64,000 bases of DNA from Arbacia lixula (GCA_963669155.1 OZ022576.1:28921938-28985937); one strand, 5' to 3'. Positions 24,801 through 38,173 are shown, counted from the first letter of the stretch. The notes: a model not told the origin generated them from the sequence alone. Translations and numbers: made by a program.

Positions 24801-27800
24801 TTAAAATTAACCAATTTTTATGGTGTGTTCTATAAAACCTTCTAAATGACATTTTCTTTCCTTCTAAATTAACTTTGTTTTACCTTTTGAGTTCTCAGTT
24901 TATTGCTCTAAGATGTTAAAAAGATAGAAACAATAAAGACAACGACAGAACTTTAGTTTTCATACCTTGGATGTTACCACATACACAATAAATATGGCAA
25001 TAAACATAAACTGGCACTGTAGACCGCTGCCATCGAAAGAATATATATCACAAGATAACTATAACCCGACTGGCAATGCTGCCAAAATAACTGTCACTGT
25101 GAGTAACCGAGGCTAACTGTCACTGTAAGTATACGAGGCACACTGTCGCTATAAGTATCCGAGGCACACTGTCAGTACGATCACTAAAACTTTGGACTAC
25201 TTGACTGAGGTGGGTCTCTGTCAGACTGTGAAGAACTCGGCCTGTCCTGCTCCTACTCCTGCTCATACTCTTGCTCCTTCTCCCGCTGCAGCTCTGCTGT
25301 GTTGTCCTCGGGACCTTCGTTTGTGACATCACGTTCGTTCGCATATAGCAACTGCGAAAGGCTGCTATCTCTTGACCTCTGTGCAGGTGACTGCGTGTTG
25401 AGGCTGATGTTGGCGGGTGAAGAAATCTGCCACGCAGCTTCTGTGATGTTAGACCCTTTGCTGGTGGGGAGCCTGAGGGGAGACGGCAAGGCCAGCAAGG
25501 ATGAGAGGTCATATGTCGCAGAGGTGACTGGGGGTGCAGACACTGCCCTGGGAGGCTGAAACATAGCAAAAACATAAAAATATTATTGCTGTGCAAAAGA
25601 AAACTAAAAGTTATGATATGCATACAGAAACTCATTTTTTTTTTTAAATATGTACTGTAAATTATGGAAGAGAAACATGTACCTGGAGCTGTTCATACAG
25701 CTGCTGTGGCGGCTGCTGCTGCTGCTGCCGAACTGGAGGCGTAATACAGGTGATAAACTGCTGCGGCTGCTGCTGTGGTTTCAGGGATGCGGGCTGAAGA
25801 TACATCGGCTGTTGGTTATAAGGATCTGCCAGAGGAACGGCCGGCTGTACGATCTGCGGCGGGGGCTTCGGAGGCTGCTGCTGGGGCTGCTGCTGAATCC
25901 CCTGCATGAGCGGGACGAATCTCATGAATGTGGTGAAAGTCTCCAGCTGAAACTGTCTGTACCGGTGTGCCGGCACCTGGTTGTTCGCGCTTGTCATCCA
26001 CTCCGCCCAGGCGTCACGCTCGGCCTGGAACGGATCTGCAGCTGTAGCCTGGGCTACACGCACCTGTGAAGAGGATATGAAAAAAAAATCATGTAATTGT
26101 AAATACAATTCTTGCATTTTGTATTGGGATGTAAGTAGCAGAAATGACAAAATGTTGCAAGTTTTGTCAAGTATTTACCTTTTCAGCTGCGTCCTGAGTG
26201 GCCTTGGCACTAGACTTGAGACACTCGATCAGCGTCCTGGACATGTCGCTGGCGGATGTAGCCTTGCTCTTCTTGCTGACAGCTCCCGCTCCCTGCGACG
26301 TGGTCGGCTCAGACTCAGACGGTGCAGCACACTTCGCCTCCGACGCTGAATCCTCGTCCTCACCAGCAAGCTGAAGCATGAGCAAGCAAAACATTGACAT
26401 TAGAGTCGAAAGGCGGAAGTGGGATAAGAAGGGTGTGCAACAGACAGGCAAAGAAAAAACATTAAGACGTTTCCAAGGCAACTTGACAAAATTCTGCTTG
26501 CAGATGCTTACCCTCCCACAAGTCGATTTCTGCGTCCGTGATATGTGATGGGCGTCCAGAAACTCATACGCCTTCAGCTTGAACTTCTGGAGTGACGTAA
26601 GGGGGGCTGCCCAGGATCCACTCTTGCCACTCTTGGGTCTGTTCTTGAGCTTGAAATGTTCGGTACGGCAACTTGTGAAGTGCCTCTGTATGGCTTGGAC
26701 TGCAACATACAGAAAAACAAACCAAAACAATAAACCAGCAAGACATTTAATAAAATGCTTTCTTAAAGATAAAAGTACCAATGAAATCCGACAAATTTGA
26801 TAACAGTTTCGAAAAATTTTAAAAGCTGACAAGGTCTCACCAGAAAGCCCGATCTGTTCGCTAAACTTGTCCAGAGTCCAGTCCTTCAACTTCGTGTTTT
26901 TGTGGTTCTCATGCCCAACATCGTAGTACATAGGGTGTCCCTCGTAGAACTCTGCTATCTCTTGCATTTGCTCTGGGGTAATCTCCTCTATGGGCACTCC
27001 AACGGCTCGCCGCGACGTGGACGCCGACGAGGAAGAGGACTTGGACGTGGACTTGGACTGGGACGAATGGGAATCGGCATCAGACGCCTCTGACGGCTCC
27101 TCCTCCGTGCCACTGGCGCCGCCTTCTCCCTCTGGTGATCTCTTTCGGGAAGAGGTTCTTGTCTTTACTGCCGGCGGCGCCTTAATTCTTCCCCTTCTTC
27201 GGGGCCTTCCCCTTTCTGCTACCTGGTGGCGGCCTCTTCTTCCCGTCATCCTCTAGTGGTGGCCTCTCCTCTTCATCCCAATCATTTACCCTCACAACTT
27301 TTGGCATCCTTAAATAGACTGTTACTCTAAAGTCTTTAAAAAGCGTGGTATCCTGAGATGTTGCTTGTATGAATACAACCAGCTGAATGTTGAGCACGGA
27401 TCTCCGAAGCGAGCGGTTTATATACCAGCAACGATATCCGGCCGAGTTCCGGCCGATGTCCGGCCGAGCTTCGGCCGCTGTCCCTTACATCGGTCACCCA
27501 CCGGTACTATACTTTCCAGGGCTCGGTCCCACATTGGTCGGAGCTCGGCCGAAACTCGGCCGGTGTCCGTTCACAAAAGCTTGTCCTCTGGTGACCTCAG
27601 AGGCACGGGACACCGGCCGATACTCGGTCGTACACCGGCCGATGCGTATTCCGATGTGGTAAGGATGGGGCTGCGATGAGGGAGCTCGGTGAGAGCCCGT
27701 CGAATTTTTAACTCCGAAGTTAAATTTCGCCGAGCTGCCACCGATGCGGTTTTTAGCCCCAAACGCCGGCCGGTGACCACGGGAGTCCGGCCGGTGTCCG

Positions 27801-28836
27801 GCTAAAATCGCATCGCTGGCTCATCGGAACCTCATCGGCCGGGCTATGTGACCTAGGCTTAAGGGACACGTTCTGCTCCCCCCCCCCCTCCCCCTTCATC
27901 CCATTAAAACCCCTTAAAGGGAAATTCCCTTACCCTTTGCATAACCTTTACTTATGTTAAATATATGTACATTTTTCGAAACAAAAATAACTAGCACACG
28001 CCAAGTGAGTAGTACCCCTCACACTTTCAGGCCCGTTTATCAAAAAAAAAAATATCACGTAACGTCAATCTTTCTCTTGATGATTCAAGTTTGATGAGCC
28101 ACATGCTTTGTTAATACAGGTGAACCTTACCTATCCATATGACATCGTCGGCATAGCAACGCAGGGACATAATGATAGAGATCGATGGGTGACGACATAC
28201 AACGTCAGCTGCAGTTTAGACGGATTCACCTTTGACATGGTGACTGATATTTGCGGTGATTCGAACACGGTGAGGTCATGACAAAGTACACTAATTACAC
28301 CTAGTTACAGCCGTCGGATGCATTGTTACCATTTTCTTTCTGGACAAGTTCTTCAAATGAAGGTAGTTCAACCCCAATGATCGCGGTGCGCGGTAATTAC
28401 AGCGGCTCGGGTTAAGGTAGAGAAGTAAACATTACTTTTGTACGTCAAATTGTCATTTTTGGTATAGATAGTTTGTTTCAGATGTGGAATATAAAGCAAG
28501 TAATCAACTTTTGGTTCAGGCAATAAGACGAACTATCACTTCCTTGGCGATCTGAATGTATACGCTATCTTTCCTCGGAAAGATAGCTACATCCAGATCG
28601 CCTCGGATAGTTCGTCCCATCACCTTCGACAACGTTGATAATTTGCTTAATAATATAAACAAGGCTCACAAAGTACAGATGATACGAACTGTGTTCTCCT
28701 CCTCTTAACCATCATGACCATACGCTTATTTTTGAAGCCTTTGCCACGTGAGGAGACTTTCAAATTACAACAAAAATAATGTTCTCCACATGGGAACATT
28801 TTGATAACAGGCAACGATCGTCCTCTTATTATCTGA

Positions 28837-28882
<46 letters not shown>

Positions 28883-30163
28883 TTAGGGTGGAGCGAGTTG
28901 CTTAGATTTTAGTTGTACAGACTGTTTCCCCCTGAGGGTTCATCAGCAACTAAATCAGATTTAATGTTGAACTAAAGTGCAGCTAAAGAGAACAATAACT
29001 CTAGTGCAGTCAAGCAAACAAACAAAAGACACAATGTAACACAATGTAAGGGGGATAAATGGCTACAGTGAACAGATAATAGCTATTCTTTAAACTGAGT
29101 GAGGAGAATTGGGGGTAATGGGGTAATGTTGAGGTGGAGTGGGTTTGACACATATGGGGGCGGTGTTCTATGGTTAACCATAACCTGAAATGAAAAATTT
29201 CTTCTTGTGTTTACAAGTTGAAATGAGTTCTGTTCTTGAGTTTATCATTGCTGCTTTCTTGGCCGTGATTATGTGGTACTTCTCCCACAGACACAGGTTG
29301 CACCTCTTTGTTTTGGGTGAGTAGGGCTGTGCATGCCTTACGATTCTCCATTTTACTGAGTAGGGCGTTCCTTCATCCTTCAGTCTCCATATGTGCTTGC
29401 TGAGTTCAGTTTGGTGCCGTTTCCCCCGATTGGTGATGCTTGCTTTGTGGTTTGCGTACCTTGTCTTGAATGGAGTTGATGTGAGACCGATGTACACTTT
29501 CCTGTCCCTAGATGTCACTACCTCGGCTTCATAGATGACATTGGTGGCCATGCATTTTCCAGGGATCGGGCAGTCTTCTTTCTTTCTGCAGTTGCAGGAA
29601 TCCTTGGCTTTGTCTTTGCTAGTGTCTGTGATCTTGTTGTTGTGAGCCTTTATTGCTGTGGCCATATTGTCCATGCAGCTATAGCTGACTTTCAGCGTGT
29701 TTCTGTTGCAGATCTTGTGGAGCTGGTGTTCTTTTGGGAAGTGCTGCTCCACAAGGGCTAGGAACTTTCTGCCGATGTTTCGTCCTAACATGCTTGCTGT
29801 AGGGTGGGTTGAACCATGTTATGTTTCGTTTTCTTTGACGTTGGGTTTCTTTACTGCCACTTGTTGAATGTTTAGGTGAGTATACCAGTTTGGGCTTGTG
29901 TCCAGCATCTTTAAGTGCTTTCTCGTAGTCTGGTTTGGCACTGTTGAAGATATTTTCGCTACTGGAAATGTTGGACAGGCGGGTTTGGATGGACTGCGGT
30001 ATTTTCTTGGTGACTTCCGGCGGATGATTCGATTCGGCATGTACATATAGGTGGGAGTCTCCCGGTTTTGCATAAGGTCTGAACTCTTTCTTGGAGAGGT
30101 CGAGTGTCACATCAAGAAAGTCGACAATGGTTGCATTAGCATTGGCTGTGATCGAAAGATCAC

Positions 30164-30215
<52 letters not shown>

Positions 30216-31967
30216 ATATATATATATATATGTACACACACACACACACACACTGGTACATAGCTCTGGGGAACCTTGATTTAAGCTACGCCTACCATTT
30301 TCTCTTCATCAATTTCTTTCACAAAATATCTAAATAAAAGAGTTGCCAAAGCTGTTGTATATGTATAATTTCTTACATTTATATACTTTCTCCCATACGT
30401 GTACTGCATCAGAGTAATAGCTTTGATCGAGCTGAGACATGGCGGCTTGTCATTGTTCAAAACCCACCTACGCCCAACAAAGGAAATTATAATTGGTATA
30501 GTGTCGAGAACTTGTCAATCTGACGGTCAATTGGATCGGGGTCGCCTTCAGCCACTAACCCGTCTCTGTGGTCTAGTGGTTAAGGCACCGGCGTTCAAAG
30601 CTGGGGGCCCGGGTTCGATTCCCGGCAGAGACATTTTTTCGGCATCACCAATTTTTGCAAAGGGTAGATAGCTCTGGGGAACCTTGATTTTAGCTACGCC
30701 TACCATTGTTCTCTTCATCCATTTCTTTCACAAAATATTTAAATAAAAGAGTTGCCAAAGCTGTTGTATATGTATAATTTCTTACATTTATATACTTTCT
30801 CCCATACGTGTACTGCATCAAAGTAATTACTTTGATCCAGCTGACGCATGGCGGCTTGTCATTGTTCAAAACCCACCTACACCCAACAAAGGAAATTATA
30901 ATTGGTATAGTGTCGAGAACTTGTCAATCTGACGGTCAATTGGATTATTATTATTATTATTACTTATTACTTATATAGCGCTTTTCCCATAAGGCCCAAA
31001 GCGCTTACAATGAACTAAATAGAATTACATAATCTGAAACTACGTACTACAAAAGAGATGGGTTTGTACTGCCTTTCTGAAAATTGATAGTGATGGAGAC
31101 TGTCTAATTGTAAGTGGCAAATCATTCCAGTGTTTTGAAGCTGACACAGTGAAAGTTCTATCGCCGGCTAATGTACGAGTTTTTGGATATGTGAGACGAA
31201 GAGTGTCACTGGCCGACCTAAGTGCTCTTGCTGGTGTATACAGAGTCAAGCAATTAGTTAAATACTCTGGAGCCTGTTCGTTCAGTATTTTGTAGACAAA
31301 CAGAAGTAGTTTGAATGTAATTCTCTGTTTCAAGGGGAGCCAGTAGATGAATTAAGGAGTGGTTGAGAAGGATGATCTCGGGAAACCTGCAAAATTAAGC
31401 GTGCTGCCCAATTTTGTAGTCGTTGAACACGAATTAATTGATTAGAGGGAATTGTAGAAAGAAGCCCGTTGCAATAATCAATGCGAGATAGAACTAACGA
31501 ACGAACAGCATTGTGACAGGCAGATTGATGTATGAACCTTGTGATTCTAGAAATGTTCCGTAAATAGAAAGTAATTGTGCTACAAATATGAGATATATGG
31601 TACGACATTGACATGTGGGAATCAAATAAAACACCAAGGTTTCGTATTTTTTTCTGAGGGTCTAATGAGTGTGCCGCCAACATCGAGCTGAACATTTGAA
31701 ATTTGATCGGGGTCGCCTTCAGCCACTAACCCGTCTCTGTGGTCTAGTGGTTGAGGCACCGACGTTCAAAGTTGGGGGCCCGGGTTCGATTCCCGGCAGA
31801 GACATTTTTTCGACATCACCAATTTTTCCAAAGGGTAGATAGCTCTGGGGAACCTTGATTTAAGCTACGCCTACCATTGTTCTCTTCATCCATTTCTTTC
31901 ACCAAAAAAAATATATATATCCAGCGAGAACCGTTTTGTAGAGGATCGGCAAAAAGTACATATGTAT

Positions 31968-32064
<97 letters not shown>

Positions 32065-34937
32065 CTGGTTCCCCACGGGAGATATTTCGAGGCCCCTCGA
32101 AATACTTCCCTTTTTTGGCTTGTTTTGATAATACCAGTATCGGCTCCTCACTAATGGCCGTCCACATGTCTAATCATGCTAATATTATTCTTAATTTTCT
32201 TCTCTCAAAATCTCTATTTCCCATTTTGCAGGTAGCAACTTTCAACGCCAACAATGACTCTCAGTCTGTAGAATACATCGCGCTACCAGAGATCAAGGAA
32301 TGTCGATCCCTTCGGATTCACCCAGTCACGTGGCATAACAGAGTTGCCATGCGATTAGAAATTTTCAGCAAAGCTCCTCGCAACGGTAGGTAGTGATATC
32401 GCTCGTTTATGTCCCAAAACACCTCGTTTCAGGAGCTGTTTCTAGGGGACCATCATGGTGTGCCTCCCCCCCCCCCCAAACACACATATAAACAAGAACT
32501 GTTGTTCACTCTCTCAGTACTAAACTATGAGAAGCATGTGTTAATTCCAACACAAAGTGATACTGAGAGTGCCACCAGTGTAAGGATCTCCTCTTGGAGT
32601 ATACATGAATACGCTTTGAACAAGGGCCAGTGAAAGACAAATTCAACACGTACATAGAAAAGCCGAGCAATACTTTTTAATCTCTCTTATTTGTATGCAT
32701 TCCTGTGGTGATTCAATTTTCGAAAAGGGGTTTAATTGATTTCGTGAGGTCGCTTTCGTCATCTGCAGATTTGATCAGCAACATTGAGCTCAATTTCATC
32801 AGCCCTGTGGAGGTGTGGGAAGGCTTGAACCAAACGCTCATTTTCGATGTTGACCTCAACTTCACGCGGCCCATCGCACACTTCAATGCCACGATTTCGA
32901 CGCACCTCCTGATCTGGCCAATAGATGACTTGTGGGTCATGCACGAGTCGGGCGGAGACGCATCTGGGCTGCAGAGTGACGGAGCCGTCCTGCAGAATGT
33001 GACTGTCCCGGTTTCAATGGCGGAAGGTCCCTTCTGTCTCTTCACAGAGCATATGATGTGCTTGGAGATAACGATTGGGAATATTTCTTGGCTCAGTAGG
33101 AACGCTTCTTTGCCCAGTGGGAACGAGATTTCTAGCAGGCAAGCCTGTGTGTGGATCAGGTGCCAGAGTAAGTAACTTTGTCCATGATTACCTGTATATA
33201 TTAACGGACAGATGTACCAATAGCCTCTCATAATTATTATAACATGAACTGGACACTTTAATTCCAAAGCCAATATTTCCGCATCTTATCCTCTAAACGT
33301 TTCCGTTAGAATACCATGCAACATATTAACCTGGCAATATGACAAATCCGAACACTCGTTTTCTTTAAAAGTTTTGGGTGTGACATACATGAAAAGTACC
33401 CCTGACCATAGTATTGTGCATGAGCGGAAAGTCGGGGCCCTATAACTAGACGATAATGTTAGTTGGCATATATGTATGTATCTAAAGACGTGCTGTTCTA
33501 TGCATTCTATGGTATCTAGAACTGGTAGCTGACAGAGAGATCTCCTTCACACCACTGGTGTACAAGGAAGGATTAGTCCACGACCTCCTTCTCAACGTCG
33601 ACATCGTCTTCAGCCGCAACGTCACTCGCCCTTACACATGGTACATTTCGGCCGAGTTTCCCGATGCACAATGCATTCCCGCGGACGGAAACGAAAAGTA
33701 CTTCGCGGTTCAGGCTCCTTCGTCGGAGGGGAACGATACGGATTGTGTGTGGGAGGATGGCGTGCAGCTGCAAAACTTGTCGTTCACGTGCTCGTTAGAG
33801 AACGGGCCGCCGTGCAGCCAAATCGAGAAAATTAAGACGCAGATGAAGGTGGGGAACAACAACGACAAGTCTCTCTACATCATCAATCCGATCACAACAA
33901 AGGGAGACACCGATTGCGAAAGTGAGTCTGTGACTTGACATTAATATGATCTAATGTAGAGATGAATATCATTTCGAACACTCGCCTTCATTGGCGAAAG
34001 TGATGTACAGCATGTACAGTGCGATCAATACCGGCAACTTTGTGGCAATTTCGTCATATTTCTTTCAGTCAATGTAGTTTATTGCAAATGGGGACTATGT
34101 TCAAGCAATGGGTTGAATTCATTGAACCCAGAGCTATGTACACCATACGACAAAAACAAAACTAAATGGGTCAAACGCGTGTGACCATCCATTCGGCCTG
34201 TGCATTACATGCGTGATACATGTTACAACATGGTCATCCAAAGCACTGACTTAATGTTGAAAGACGCAAAGTTTGCAAGGTACTCGCTAGAAATATCCTG
34301 TATGTGAGTATATTGCGGAAATTGAATGTTGACAGCGCCTATATGTGCCGATTCGGTTTTTTTTTCTTTTCAGAGGTCCCATTTTCATTTTTATTTTTCA
34401 TGTTCGCTATCTTTTTACCGTTGGGAATTACGTAGGAAATGAAAATTAGCTGTGCTTGCTGTATTATTTTTCTCCTATGACATGCCTGTTCTCGCGTATA
34501 TGGTTGGTGATCAGTCATGTTTCTTGCCTGCATATCTCTCCTGTTAGATTTGTGCTTCGTTTCTCTCGCCGTACATCTGCCCCCCCCCCTCTCTCTCTTT
34601 CTATCTAACACTCTCTATCTCCCTATCTCTCTACCAGCTTCTAATATCCTGTTTCTCCTCGAGCATATTTGTCGTGATGACCCATTTCAATCGCATTACT
34701 TATAGCTCGCATAACTGATACAGTTCAAAAGAGGAAAAAGTGAATTAATTTGTATCATTTTGTCTATAACCTGTAGTCAAGACCGAATCATACCTGTAGA
34801 TTGAGACATTTCTAACACATTTGTTTGCAAGTTATTCACCAAACCAGCATATTGATAATATAATTTTGTTATTGTTAACTGCAGATGTCATTGGATAATT
34901 GCAAACTATTTTCATGGAATATTACCACGATTACCCC

Positions 34938-34968
<31 letters not shown>

Positions 34969-37900
34969 ACACACACCAAAATAAATAAAATACATTAAGA
35001 GAAGAATATATATTTCATTTTTTGAAATATCTAAATAAAGCAGTCTACATATATCTTCTATCTATCCACAAACAGAACTGATTGCAGATGACTCATTAAC
35101 ACTCACGTCAGGGGCGATCAAAGAAGGACTTCAAAACAACGTCACCTTTAAAGAACACATAATGTTCAACCGGAATGTCACGAGGTCTTATTACTGGTTC
35201 TTTTCGGCATGGCTAAGGACAGGGTCAGACATCACGCACGCATGCACGCAACAAGAGTACCCACTTGCGTACGAGCCTGCCGCAGAGGGCGCGAGTGAGC
35301 CTGTCGAAGGGGTCGACGAGAGCACTCTGAGAGGTCTGTCCGTACAGTGTTCGATGGTGAACGGGCCACCGTGTGAGGACATTAGTGAGTTTTGCGTGGA
35401 GATATCGGTCGGCACAGACTCCACATCCGAGCCTGATATCGTCGACCCAGTGGAAGCATGCTGTCCTCTTGTGTGCCAAAGTAAAGCATCTACAGTCTGT
35501 TCACTATAGATCTGTAGTGACCTATCAAAATCAGTCACGTCATGGATCAAGGAATGTTCAGTGTGCTTTATTCGTGCTTTTTAAGTATCATGAAATGCGG
35601 AAAGTTAGTACATTTCCAAAGCCCACTGAGAAATGATCTATACTGTAAGTGAAAATGGATAAAGTAAGCTGTATACTGAGCATTTCTTTAATTTTATGCA
35701 TATCCATGCAAAAGATTTGTTCATATTATTATCATCTGTTTGTTTTTTTTTGGCAATGATCATATGTGCCTCTACATGGGTTCACGTTATACTATTTCTT
35801 TGTCATGTTTATGAAATTATTGATGTAATTTCTTATGGCAAGTTAAGTTCGCAACATTTTTTAGGGCGTATTCCTAAACCAAGACTTAAAGGGACCGTGC
35901 ACCCTGTAATTAAGTTGGCCTCAATAAAAGGAGACTCATGAAAGAAACATACTAGTGCAGGTTTGATGAAAATCCTTTAAAGGATAAGAAAGTTATGTGG
36001 TGTACATTTTTTGTGAAAATATGCATCCTTTTACCTGTGCATTTCATACATCATTTAAAACAAGCTTTTACACACATACACATGTACGTAAAGAAGAAAG
36101 AAAAATACATGTTTATGGAATTATTCTGTACACAAATTCTGTACGTAAAGAAGAAAGAAAAATACATGTATATGGAATTATTCTGTACACAACATTTGGG
36201 AGAGCATCAACAGCATAGGGAGTTATGAAAAGTGCATAAATATCGCAAAGGAGTTTATTGTCAAGACAAAAATCACAATGACTAAAATCATTAGAAGAAA
36301 CCGTGCTGTACCCATGAATTGGTCCCCATCTGCTTTTCACTTTCAACAGGCCTGATTTCCAACACCACCTCCTTCGAAGTCACTTCTGGATCGTTGCTAG
36401 GCAGCGCGATAAACAACGTCACCTTTGACCTAAAAGTCAACTTCACCTGGGAAGTTACTCAGTCTTTCTTCTGGTTCTTCAAAGTGTGGCTAAAGTCCAA
36501 AGACGCTGGTACAAACTTATGTGAAGAGCACGGAGACCATCAAGCCTTTCTTCCGACACAGCAAGACCTTCTGCAAGGAGGAGTCGATAGCGTCTCCGTC
36601 AACGGATTGTACGCCCTGTGCTCGCTGGAAGAACCATCCTGCTCCGACATCGACGAACTCTGCGTTGAGATATCTTTGGCCGCCGATGCCCTATTGGAAG
36701 AGCGCCTCATCACACCGTTCACACTTTGTAGCAATATTCAGTGTAGGGGTGAGTTCACATAGCTTTCATATTTGCTCAGATAACTGTATTGACGCTCAAA
36801 ACTTCACATTGGTATAAATTCTAACTCCAATGGGCACACAGTAATGTATAAAAGATGTGTCCATACCTTGGTACTGAGAGGGTTTATCCATTGTGAAGAA
36901 ACGAGCTGCTGCTCCGCCGGATAAATGTCACGTGTAGGAACAAAATTAACAACATGCATCAAAGAATCTAATTTGGCTGTCTTATAAACTTCCAATAATG
37001 AAAAGGGGATCTTTAAATTGAATTTATCCATCTCATTGTCGAATGGCATCACTGTTCGGAGTTGCCAGGGATGATGGGGACTTTATTGGGTCTACCACAT
37101 GAGCGCACTGTTTGCTCAGATGTTCACATAATTAAATCCGGTGACATTCATTGAGCTGATGTTACGTCGCCCTAATATTTCATATCATTCACATGAGGGG
37201 ACATAATTCATCAAACTAGACCACCTAATTGAAAAAATGTCACTAAAATTGTAACGTCACTCTAATGTACAGCGTCATGAAACACATGACATGTTGATAG
37301 TCATGACTTTGTACATTATAGAGACTCTCCAGTTTTCGCGAGTGACATTTTTTTTCAATTAAAATATCAATTGGAGTGTATTATATTTGATTAAGTATCT
37401 TCCCCGGAGTGATATCCAATATCAGTAACTCTTGGTCCAACATGTGCCTTTTTTTCATCATCAATACACGCAATTCCCAAACAGCAGTTTATCTGGCACA
37501 CAAAGGGTTAAGAACATTTAAAAAAAAAAACGTGTTTTCCCCAAAGACAGGATATTATTCTATGATAAGGAACATTAAAAGAGATGTTCCGGTTTAGTGA
37601 GTGACATTTTTCCAATTAAAAACTTTTTTTATATAATTTGTGATTTATTATCTTTGCTCAATGTAATACATTATATGATTCAGAATTTAAAAAAAAAACA
37701 GTGTTTCCCCAAAGACACTACATGATACCATGACAATAAACGTTCCAGTTTTAGTAAGCGACATTTTTTTCATCAAAATACTAATTGTGGACTATACATT
37801 TTATGAATTATCTTCACTCGATTTAATAGTTCATATCCTTCAGAATGCAGAAGGGTGCTTTCAAAAAGACACGACATGATTTTATGACAATGTTCATCAT

Positions 37901-38073
37901 AGAGACGTTCCAGTTTTAGTAAGTGACTTTTTAAATGCAATATTGATTATGGTTGATATCTTTCATACATTATTGCCCCGCTTAGCATTTCTCTTAGGGC
38001 AACTTTAAGGCAAAAAACATTTTTCCTCACAATATTTTAACAGGTATCATCCCCCAATTACCCCCTCTCTCCC

Positions 38074-38119
<46 letters not shown>

Positions 38120-38136
38120 CATAAACATACACATAC

Positions 38137-38173
<37 letters not shown>

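Larger units (their letters stand above)
22372..27859. mobile_element. PIF/Harbinger DNA transposon, 5488 bp
   Basis: A 23-bp perfect inverted repeat (gcctaggtcacatagcccgg then ccg) lies at 22373-22395 and 27836-27858; the outermost base differs (T versus A). TAA at 22369-22371 and 27860-27862 is the target duplication, matching the TWA preference of the superfamily. Inside are a plus-strand DDE transposase and a convergent minus-strand MADF-like gene, the usual two-gene layout. Subterminal regions are GC-rich with many CCGGCCGAT motifs, in contrast to the AT-rich host. Both genes carry a frame-breaking 4-bp insertion, so the copy is probably inactive, though its ends are intact. Confidence 0.95.
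30256..31900. repeat. tandem ~407-bp units carrying tRNA-like genes
   Basis: The phrase tagctctggggaaccttgat recurs at 30260, 30669 and 31840 and similarity extends through aataaaagagttgccaaagc, cccatacgtgtactgcatca and gtgtcgagaacttgtcaatc to a tRNA-like gene. Unit length is about 407 bp; the second unit is expanded by a LINE fragment (30946-31707). The third unit is cut off at a microsatellite. Confidence 0.9.

Noticed and set aside
26167-26841. Continuous minus-strand ORF through the MADF gene introns
   Set aside because: The frame happens to stay open, but the inserted residues are hydrophobic intron translation and splice sites are clear on both sides.
30562-30632. Selenocysteine tRNA
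   Set aside because: Anticodon TCA fits, but selenocysteine tRNA is about 90 nt with a long variable arm and an extended acceptor; this is 71 nt with a 4-nt variable loop.
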